Shown here: positions 1 to 5,598 of the stretch, piece after piece
How the letters are laid out: every line of letters begins with the position of its first letter
How positions within the stretch are numbered: position 1 is the stretch's first letter
From: Candidatus Omnitrophota bacterium
Lineage (GTDB): Bacteria; Omnitrophota; Koll11; Zapsychrales; Zapsychraceae
Reading direction: 5' to 3'
DNA: 6,146 nucleotides
Assembly: GCA_023140095.1 (NCBI GenBank)
Contig: JAGLMJ010000072.1
Location: 1-6,146, forward strand
Notes under the pieces: generated by a model
What the model was told of the DNA's origin: nothing
Databases searched by the model: none
Seen by the model: the letters and a program-made list of their open reading frames with translations, nothing else
Program-made: the position numbers and the translations under genes

Positions 1-1
1 C

Positions 2-46
2 TATCCTATGTTACGTACTATATTTGAGCGTTCGTTTTATGTATAG
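2..46 (+). CDS. Possible 3' end of an upstream gene (partial)
   Basis: The frame starting at base 2 is open from the window edge to a TAG at 44-46 and reads YPMLRTIFERSFYV. If real, the upstream gene would end 9 bases before the ATG of the lipoprotein gene, which fits the tight spacing of the rest of the run. Fourteen residues are too few to recognise a family, and the stretch is AT-rich, so it could equally be noncoding leader. The NlpD gene of enterobacteria follows surE and pcm, but nothing in these residues identifies either. Confidence 0.2.
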   Translation, partial: YPMLRTIFERSFYV

Positions 47-55
47 TGGCGATTT

Positions 56-736
56 ATGTTCCATAGACCGAAAATATTGTGTTTAGGCCTTCTTAGCGGC
101 GTGCTTGTATGTGCCGCCGGATGCGTTTCAATAGAGACGCAAGAAGAGATTCCTGTTAGGGAATATATCAGGCCCGAACGAAAAGGCGTTTATCATAAAG
201 TAAAAACAGGGGAGACTCTCTGGCGCATCGCGAAAACGTATAATGTGCCGGTTAAAGATATTACTAAGGCGAACAATATCCCGAAGGCTGCCAAGATCGA
301 GAAGAACCAGCTTGTTTTTATTCCCGGGGCTGGGGATGTCCGCGAGATTTTCTTAGACGTCGATAAAGCACAGAATGAATTTATATGGCCTGTTAGGGGG
401 GAAGTGATCCGGTATTTTCATCAGCGGCAGGACGGCCGGGTCAATAAGGGGATCGATATACGGGCGCAGGAAGGCGATATGGTCAAAGCGGCCCGTACGG
501 GACGTGTTGTTTTCGCGGATTATTTAAGCGGTTACGGATATACGGTCATTTTAGATCATTTAGACGGATTATATTCGGTCTATGCGCAGAATTCAAAACT
601 GCTGGTCAAGCTGGGGGAATCGGTATTAAGGAGCAGGAATATTGCCCAAGTCGGGCGCAGCAGTGACCGGGCTTATTTGCATTTTCAGATCAGGAAGAAA
701 TCTATAGAGGACAATCCTCTTTACTATTTGCCATGA
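56..736 (+). CDS. NlpD-like lipoprotein: LysM plus degenerate LytM/M23 domain
   Basis: This is a probable envelope lipoprotein of 226 residues. Residues 1-23 form a lipoprotein signal: basic start, hydrophobic stretch, then A-A-G-C with Cys23 as the lipidated residue. A LysM peptidoglycan-binding domain spans about 45-91 (TGETLWRIAKTYNV core). A LytM/M23 domain spans about 111-226. In active M23 peptidases zinc is held by H..D and the second His of HxH, with a further catalytic His. Here the first His is Asn130 (NKGID), Asp134 is kept, the usual YAH His is Gln178, the first His of HLH is Tyr207, and His209 is kept. The protein is therefore probably not a peptidase. The architecture matches E. 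coli NlpD, a non-catalytic activator of cell-wall amidases, and that role is inferred here; the ortholog symbol is not assigned because the usual neighbours are absent. No clear Shine-Dalgarno precedes the ATG at 56. The stop overlaps the next start as ATGA. Confidence 0.9.
   Translation: MFHRPKILCLGLLSGVLVCAAGCVSIETQEEIPVREYIRPERKGVYHKVKTGETLWRIAKTYNVPVKDITKANNIPKAAKIEKNQLVFIPGAGDVREIFLDVDKAQNEFIWPVRGEVIRYFHQRQDGRVNKGIDIRAQEGDMVKAARTGRVVFADYLSGYGYTVILDHLDGLYSVYAQNSKLLVKLGESVLRSRNIAQVGRSSDRAYLHFQIRKKSIEDNPLYYLP
706..720 (+). other. Small hairpin ahead of the ATPase gene start
   Basis: AGAGGA at 706-711 and TCCTCT at 715-720 form a perfect 6-bp stem with a 3-base loop. It ends 12 bases before the ATG at 733. 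The left arm is the only Shine-Dalgarno-like purine run upstream of that start, but at about 21 bases it is too far away for a normal ribosome site. The stem lies inside the coding end of the lipoprotein gene, so it may be chance. There is no T tract, so it is not a terminator. Confidence 0.25.
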
Positions 737-2370
737 GTGATACAAATTTAGAAAAGAATTTCTTTGGCCGGACGGATGTCTTGGGCCTGCTTAAGAAACG
801 CGTCATTGACTTGAAAGAGGGATGCCGTCAGAACGTGGCCCTATTAGGGAGTCAATACGTCGGCAAAAGCGCTATCCTGCATGATTTTCTCTCGAACCTG
901 GATGAGACGGATGTTACGGCGATCTACCTTGATCTGGAGAATAAGGACTTCAATTATTTCTTCAGCAAATTTACGGGAAGCCTTCTCTACAATTTTTCAA
1001 GGAACCATCGGCTCCCCCTGCACGATGACCTCAATGTGCTCTTAGAAAGCACAAAGGAATCTATCCCGCAGACCGTCCAGGTCATTCGAAAGATCCAAAA
1101 AGATTTCAACAACGGGAAGTTGTCCGCGGCATTTTTAGGATTGCTGACGTTGCCGGAGATCTTCACGAACGAAACCGGAAAATTCTGCATTTTGATCTTA
1201 GATGAGTTCCAGAACCTGGAAGAATTCGGCGTGCCCCACGTCTTTGCGAATCTGGGAAAGAAGATCATGACCCAGAAAAGATGTTTTTATATTATGTCGA
1301 GTTCTTTTAAAGGCGCGGCCAAGAATATCCTCTCCGAGAAATTATCCCTGCTGTTCGGCAACTTTGAGACCATTGATATTGATATCTTTGACGCGCAAAC
1401 CAGCCAGAAATTTGTGGAACATAATTTGAAAGGCTTAAGAATCGGAAACGAACTGCGTAACTTTTTGACGGATTTTACCGGCGGGCATCCGTTATACCTG
1501 AAACTTATTTGCAGGGAGTTGATCAGCTTAACGGCCATTTATAAACAAAATGAGATCTATTTGCCGTTATTGTCCCAGGCCGTCGAGAATACGATCTTTG
1601 ACCGGTGGGGCGTGATCAGCCGGCATTTTGAATTGGTCGTTAATGAGCTCTGCAGAGGCAAAGGCAATCGCACGATCGCGTTGATCCTCATATCCCTATC
1701 CAAAGGAAAATATAAGATTGATGACATTATCCAGGATACGGGGATCAAGAAAAATAAGATCATGCAGAAGATGACCCGCCTGATCGAGCTCGGCGTTGTC
1801 GTTAAGAACGGGAATTTTCATTATTTTAAGGATAAACTGTTCAAGTATTGGACAAAATATGTTTATCAAAGGCGGCTGTGCGACGTGGAATTAGCTCCGG
1901 ATAAGCAGCGCCTGCAATTTAAGGAAGAATTTGACGCCGGGGTCGAGGACTTTAATGTGGCGACCCGACAGGATTTTTCTTCCAGGATCATTGACCTGTT
2001 TTACTGTTTTGACAATGAAGCGCTTCACTTAAACGGCCGCAAATATAAATTACCGGTCTTCCGCGAGATCACTCCCTGCAGGTTCCGGGATGATGGCGGG
2101 AATTATGTCGACGTGATCAAGGCCTCGACCAAAGACGCGGTCTGGTTCGTTGTCTCAAAAAGGGAACATGTCGGGGAAAACGACGTCAATATGATCCTGC
2201 GGGAAGCCAAGCGGATCGACCCGAGGCCCGAGAGATACATGATCATTTCGATGATGGACCTTGACGAGAACACGCGGCTTAAGGCCTTACAGGAAAGGTT
2301 CTGGATCTGGAACGAACAAGAACTTAACACATTATTATCTCTTTTTGACAAACCATACATCCTGCGATGA
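733..2370 (+). CDS. Archaeal-ATPase-like P-loop protein with winged helix and nuclease-like tail
   Basis: This 545-residue cytoplasmic protein resembles the archaeal ATPase family (PF01637 type, within the STAND/AAA-like NTPases). N-terminal FFGR (10-13) is the usual family opening. Walker A is GSQYVGKS at 39-46, and Walker B is ILILDE at 153-158 followed by FQ. A sensor-like strand CFYIMSSS lies at 184-191. A GGHPLYL motif at 250-256 matches the family's conserved GG.P element. Residues about 312-364 look like a winged helix, followed by a segment (365-380, KDKLFKYWTKYVY) typical of the linker to the DUF234 nuclease-like domain. In the C-terminal domain Asp460 and Lys476 fit a PD-(D/E)XK pattern, but the E/D before xK appears to be Val474 or Ser475, so cleavage is doubtful. 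The biological role and partner are unknown; family members are often of unknown function. It starts inside the lipoprotein stop codon and ends inside the next start (ATGA both times), suggesting translational coupling. Confidence 0.85.
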   Translation: MSDTNLEKNFFGRTDVLGLLKKRVIDLKEGCRQNVALLGSQYVGKSAILHDFLSNLDETDVTAIYLDLENKDFNYFFSKFTGSLLYNFSRNHRLPLHDDLNVLLESTKESIPQTVQVIRKIQKDFNNGKLSAAFLGLLTLPEIFTNETGKFCILILDEFQNLEEFGVPHVFANLGKKIMTQKRCFYIMSSSFKGAAKNILSEKLSLLFGNFETIDIDIFDAQTSQKFVEHNLKGLRIGNELRNFLTDFTGGHPLYLKLICRELISLTAIYKQNEIYLPLLSQAVENTIFDRWGVISRHFELVVNELCRGKGNRTIALILISLSKGKYKIDDIIQDTGIKKNKIMQKMTRLIELGVVVKNGNFHYFKDKLFKYWTKYVYQRRLCDVELAPDKQRLQFKEEFDAGVEDFNVATRQDFSSRIIDLFYCFDNEALHLNGRKYKLPVFREITPCRFRDDGGNYVDVIKASTKDAVWFVVSKREHVGENDVNMILREAKRIDPRPERYMIISMMDLDENTRLKALQERFWIWNEQELNTLLSLFDKPYILR

Positions 2371-2849
2371 ACATAGGCGTTGTTTCCGATACTCACTCTC
2401 ACACTCTTCCGAAGCAGATGATCAATGACTTTAAGAATGTTGATCTGATCGTTCACGTCGGGGATTTTTGTTGCAGTGAAGACCTGGCGAGATTTAAAGA
2501 GATCAATAAAGTCCGCGCCGTTTTCGGGAATATGGACGGGCTTGAGCTGCGCCAGGTCCTTCCCGAGCGCGATATCTTCGAGGCTGAAGGGGCGAAGATC
2601 GGATTATATCATGGGAAAGGTTCTTCTGAACGGGTCTTGAACTTTGTTAAAAAAGAGTTCAAAAAAGACAAACTTGATGTCGTGATCTTCGGGCATTCCC
2701 ATCGACCGTTCAATGAAGTTATTGACGATGTGCTGTATTTCAATCCGGGAAGTCCCACGGATATTGTGCGGTCGCCGTATTGTTCCTATGGGATCCTTAA
2801 GATCAAAAATGGCAAGGCCTCCGGTAAAATCGTAAAAATTGAGGATTAA
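2367..2849 (+). CDS. YfcE/MJ0936-family metallophosphoesterase
   Basis: This 160-residue protein is a calcineurin-like two-metal phosphoesterase of the small YfcE/MJ0936 group, and its length is normal for that group. The metal and active-site motifs are in order: D8-T-H10, G-D33, G-N55 (in GNMD, where GNCD is common), H82-G, and GHSH with H110 and H112. The NPGSP signature is at 126-130. All expected ligands are present, so it should be active. Characterised relatives hydrolyse artificial phosphodiesters and their natural substrate is mostly unsettled. The start ATG at 2367 overlaps the ATPase stop, and the position of D8 near the N terminus fits this start. It ends one base before the HIT gene; a role in dinucleotide or cyclic-nucleotide breakdown is only inferred from that neighbour. 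Confidence 0.93.
   Translation: MNIGVVSDTHSHTLPKQMINDFKNVDLIVHVGDFCCSEDLARFKEINKVRAVFGNMDGLELRQVLPERDIFEAEGAKIGLYHGKGSSERVLNFVKKEFKKDKLDVVIFGHSHRPFNEVIDDVLYFNPGSPTDIVRSPYCSYGILKIKNGKASGKIVKIED
2841..2844 (+). promoter_or_regulatory. Ribosome binding site of the HIT gene
   Basis: GAGG lies 6 bases before the ATG at 2851, inside the last codons of the metallophosphoesterase gene. It supports ATG 2851 as the start instead of the in-frame TTG at 2839, which would place the start within the upstream gene and the ribosome site inside the coding region. Confidence 0.6.
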
Positions 2850-2850
2850 A

Positions 2851-3345
2851 ATGGATAAATTATGGGCTCCGTGGCGGATCAAATATGTCACAAAGATCGG
2901 CAAGAAGGCAAGAGGATGCGTTTTCTGCGCTATCTTAAAAGAAAAGAAAGATAAAACGAATTTTATCATTACCCGGACGAAGCATTCCTATGCCGTCCTT
3001 AATCTTTATCCGTACAATAACGGACATATATTGATCATGCCCAACCGCCATGTTGCGGACCTCGGCGGATTGAGGAAAGAGGAGCGGGAAGATCTGATGG
3101 ACCTGCTTGAAGCGACAAAAAAGTTGTTGGATAAACATATGAAGGCCGATGGATATAATATCGGCATTAATCTTGGAAGGGCTGCCGGCGCAGGATTCCC
3201 GAAACATGTGCACATTCACCTGGTCCCACGCTGGCAAGGGGATGTCAATTTTATGCCTGTGACGGGCCAGACGAAAGTCATTTCCCAGTCCTTGCAGGCT
3301 TTATACAAAAAGCTTACAAAAGCGAAAAAGGCCCGTAAAAGATAG
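2851..3345 (+). CDS. HIT-family nucleotide hydrolase or Ap4A phosphorylase-like protein
   Basis: This 164-residue HIT protein opens with LWAPWRIKYV and a C23-x-x-C26 pair (GCVFC), as in the HIT branch that includes Rv2613c-type diadenosine tetraphosphate phosphorylases. The Cys pair is likely part of a structural zinc site. YPYNNGHILIMPNRH (from residue 53) is the nucleotide-pocket region, and the catalytic histidine triad is H119-V-H121-I-H123, with the middle His the expected nucleophile. All catalytic residues are present. The C terminus is Lys/Arg-rich. The substrate is probably Ap4A or another adenosine-linked phosphoester; the sequence cannot separate hydrolase from phosphorylase. The start is ATG 2851 with GAGG 6 bases upstream; an extension to TTG 2839 is possible in frame but lies upstream of that site. 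It follows the metallophosphoesterase after one base and precedes the dGTPase gene by 10 bases. Confidence 0.93.
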   Translation: MDKLWAPWRIKYVTKIGKKARGCVFCAILKEKKDKTNFIITRTKHSYAVLNLYPYNNGHILIMPNRHVADLGGLRKEEREDLMDLLEATKKLLDKHMKADGYNIGINLGRAAGAGFPKHVHIHLVPRWQGDVNFMPVTGQTKVISQSLQALYKKLTKAKKARKR

Positions 3346-3355
3346 TTGGATAAAA

Positions 3356-4546
3356 ATGCGGACACGTCAAGATATTGAAATGATGGAAGATAAAATGTTG
3401 ATCCCTTACGCGATGAAGAGTAAGGATTCCGGAGGGAGGAAGTACGCGGAAGATCAACACGAGATCCGCACGTGCTATCAGCGCGACCGCGACCGTGTTA
3501 TCCACTCTGAAGCCTTCCGCAAGCTCGAATATAAAACGCAGGTTTTTGTTATCTATGAAGGGGATTATTACCGGACGCGCCTAACGCATACCATCGAGGT
3601 CGCCCAGATCGCCAGGACGATCGGGCGCAATCTGCAGCTGAATGAAGACCTGATCGAGGCGATCGCGCTCGCGCATGACCTGGGGCATCCGCCGTTCGGC
3701 CATGCGGGAGAAAAAGCCTTAAACCATATCATGGCTTCGGCGAAACCGAGGCTGAAGTTCAACCATAACCAGCGCAGTTTCGATATTGTCGCTGGCCTCG
3801 AAAAGCGCTATCCGAATTTCGACGGGCTCAACCTTACCAAAGAGGTCTTAGTCGGAATACTCAAACATTCCACCGGGTACGATAAGCCGGGGGATAGCCA
3901 TTATAATAAGTTTGTCGACGAGGGGCCCACGCTTGAAGCGAAGGTGGTCGACATTGCCGATTCCCTGGCGTATTTATCGCATGATATTGACGACGGGATC
4001 ACCTCCCGGTGCATTACGGGAGAGGATTTGAAGGCAAGCCGGCTTTGGAAAAAAGCGGGGAAGAGGGTCGATCCTCAGCTAGAGATCAAAGATAAAGAGA
4101 TCTTCAAATATCAAATTGTTAAAGCCCTGATCGATATGCAGATGAAAGATCTCCTGTCCTTCTCAAGACAAAAACTCGAAAAACTTAATTTTAAATCTTC
4201 GAAAGAAGTTAAACGATATACGTATAAGAACCCCAGCCGAAGTGTTGTGAGTTTCAGTCCTTCCATGGAGAAGGAACGTAAGGTCCTTCAAAAGGTCCTT
4301 GAGGAGAAACTTTATCAGCATTATCGCGTTATACGCATGACGGACAAGGCAAGAAGAATTATTAAGGACTTGTTTAAAGTGTATATGAAAACGCCGGAAC
4401 AGCTTCCGGAGAAGATCTACCATCGGGCCCGGAAACACACTAAGAATCAGAAATATAAAATTATCTGTAACCATATCGCTTCCATGACAGACAGGTTCGC
4501 TATCGATGAGCACAAAAGACTATTTGACCCCGACGAAAAAGTATAA
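3356..4546 (+). CDS. dGTPase-like deoxynucleotide triphosphohydrolase (HD domain)
   Basis: This 396-residue protein belongs to the dGTPase family, which cleaves dNTPs to the deoxynucleoside and triphosphate and so controls dNTP pools. The opening, PYAMKSKDSGGRKY then RDRDRVIHSEAFRKLEYKTQVF (17-64), matches the bacterial type 2 family such as the Thermus protein. The HD metal site is intact: H78 (RLTHTIEV), H107-D108 (AHDLGHPPFGH), and an Asp in the VVDIADSLAYLSHDIDD segment (198-213). The C terminus carries the typical MTDRFAIDEHKRLF. Full-length alignment favours ATG 3356, although only a weak GGA lies 5 bases before it. An internal ATG at 3395 has GGAAGA 4 bases upstream, but using it would drop part of the conserved N-terminal segment. 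The end overlaps the next gene by 41 bases if that gene starts at 4506. It is likely active; the preferred dNTP cannot be read from the sequence. Confidence 0.95.
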   Translation: MRTRQDIEMMEDKMLIPYAMKSKDSGGRKYAEDQHEIRTCYQRDRDRVIHSEAFRKLEYKTQVFVIYEGDYYRTRLTHTIEVAQIARTIGRNLQLNEDLIEAIALAHDLGHPPFGHAGEKALNHIMASAKPRLKFNHNQRSFDIVAGLEKRYPNFDGLNLTKEVLVGILKHSTGYDKPGDSHYNKFVDEGPTLEAKVVDIADSLAYLSHDIDDGITSRCITGEDLKASRLWKKAGKRVDPQLEIKDKEIFKYQIVKALIDMQMKDLLSFSRQKLEKLNFKSSKEVKRYTYKNPSRSVVSFSPSMEKERKVLQKVLEEKLYQHYRVIRMTDKARRIIKDLFKVYMKTPEQLPEKIYHRARKHTKNQKYKIICNHIASMTDRFAIDEHKRLFDPDEKV

Positions 4547-5579
4547 AATGGTCCTATCGGCCGTGCACATGGTCTACCGGCTGGTGAATTCGACCTATAA
4601 CGTCAAAGAACTGTCCCTGCGCCTGACGCGCTTACTGTGCCAGTTCATCTGCGCGAGCTCGTCGACGATCTATATTGTTGATCCGGAAACGAAGAAGATC
4701 ATTCTTGTCGCGATCTTCGATAACAAGATCAACATTCTTCTGGAGAAGAAGAAAGAGATCGCGCAGCACGGGAGTAAAGAGGAGAGAAAAGTAACGAAAG
4801 GCTACGTGATCTTTGAGGACCATTTGGTCGGATTGCCCCTTGTCGCGGATGATAATGTCGGGGCCGTTTTTATCCGGCGGACGAAAAAGGAACCGCCGTT
4901 CACCGATTCCGATAAAGAGATCCTTGCTGTCGTTGTCGAACAGTCTGTTACGGCGATCAGGAACCTGCAACTCTACGAAGCCCAGCAAAAAGTGATTTTA
5001 GGGAGCATTGAATTTATCGGGAAATTGTTGGAGCGTCACGGGCATGCTTCCGCCACGACGCATACGCCCGTATTTTTTAAGATCATCGAAAGCCTGGGCA
5101 AGAGGCTTGGGGTTGATGGCGACGCTATCGACAACCTGTACTATGCCAGCGTTTTGCGCGGTGCCGGGGCGATCGATGTGCCTTATGACATTTTAGCGAA
5201 GACAAGCCACTTGACACCCGACGAATTTAAGATCATCCGCAATCAACCGACGAAAAGCGCCGAGCTCATCCGCCCGGTTGAATTCTTAAGGCCTGTTCTG
5301 CCGATCATTCTCTACCATCATGAAAATTTTGATGGATCGGGATATCCTTCCGGGCTCAAAAAAGAACAAATCCCTATCGGGGCCCGTATCCTTTCCGTTG
5401 TCGATGCCTTTGAGGCGATGACCATTGAGCGTCCGTATAAGAACCGGTTGTCCATTAAAGAGGCCATTGAAGAACTAAGGCGTAATAGCGGCACGCAATT
5501 TGACCCAAAAGTCGTTAATGCCTTTATCGGGCTCTCTAAACAAAAAAAGTTTAGAAAATACTTGAGTTCAATAGAGTAA
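4506..5579 (+). CDS. GAF plus HD-GYP-like protein lacking the HD dyad
   Basis: This is a cytoplasmic signalling-type protein of 357 residues (343 if it starts at Met15, ATG 4548, one base after the upstream stop). Residues about 20-155 resemble a GAF sensor domain, followed by a helical linker and an HD-GYP-like domain (about 165-350). The GYP half is intact: HHENFDGSGYPSGL from His271, and VVDAFEAMT with Asp300, then RPYK. The HD half is not. Where active proteins read LHDIGKI, this one reads LRGAGAI (217-223), so His, Asp and Lys are Arg218, Gly219 and Ala222. The next expected ligand His is Gln247 (IRNQP). His186 remains. HD-GYP enzymes hydrolyse cyclic di-GMP at a metal centre built from these residues, so this copy is probably inactive and may be a receptor or scaffold; that is inference. 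No clear Shine-Dalgarno marks either start. AGG at 4493-4495 lies 10 bases before ATG 4506; coupling to the dGTPase stop supports either choice. Confidence 0.9.
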   Translation: MSTKDYLTPTKKYKMVLSAVHMVYRLVNSTYNVKELSLRLTRLLCQFICASSSTIYIVDPETKKIILVAIFDNKINILLEKKKEIAQHGSKEERKVTKGYVIFEDHLVGLPLVADDNVGAVFIRRTKKEPPFTDSDKEILAVVVEQSVTAIRNLQLYEAQQKVILGSIEFIGKLLERHGHASATTHTPVFFKIIESLGKRLGVDGDAIDNLYYASVLRGAGAIDVPYDILAKTSHLTPDEFKIIRNQPTKSAELIRPVEFLRPVLPIILYHHENFDGSGYPSGLKKEQIPIGARILSVVDAFEAMTIERPYKNRLSIKEAIEELRRNSGTQFDPKVVNAFIGLSKQKKFRKYLSSIE

Positions 5580-5591
5580 TCCATCTATAAT
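5562..5591 (+). promoter_or_regulatory. Sigma-70-type promoter for the SPOR gene
   Basis: TTGAGT at 5562-5567 (4 of 6 to TTGACA) and a perfect TATAAT at 5586-5591 are separated by 18 bases. The -35 lies within the last codons of the GAF/HD-GYP-like gene. Transcription would be expected to begin about 7 bases after the -10, at roughly 5598-5599, which is the A of the next ATG. No terminator precedes it, so readthrough from the operon is also possible. Confidence 0.6.
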
Positions 5592-5598
5592 ACCTAAT

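Noticed and set aside
1..55. Riboswitch or structured leader ahead of the first gene
   Set aside because: Only 55 AT-rich bases are available, with no convincing stem or known motif.
2604..2969. 121-residue minus-strand open frame across the phosphoesterase/HIT junction
   Set aside because: It is antisense to two genes with complete catalytic motifs and has no domain signal of its own.
3117..3123. In-phase A AAA AAG slippery heptamer in the HIT gene (another at 5543-5549 in the GAF/HD-GYP-like gene)
   Set aside because: A -1 shift reaches a stop within a few codons in both cases, and I see no obvious stimulatory stem downstream.
4394..4409. Perfect 6-bp inverted repeat CCGGAA / TTCCGG with a 4-base loop
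   Set aside because: It lies inside the dGTPase coding sequence, has no T tract and is short enough to occur by chance.
733..4546. Anti-phage defence island reading of P-loop ATPase plus dGTPase
   Set aside because: The dGTPase and neighbours look like ordinary housekeeping family members, with no mobile-element marks, toxin-like gene or intact effector nuclease; nothing in the sequence specifically supports defence.
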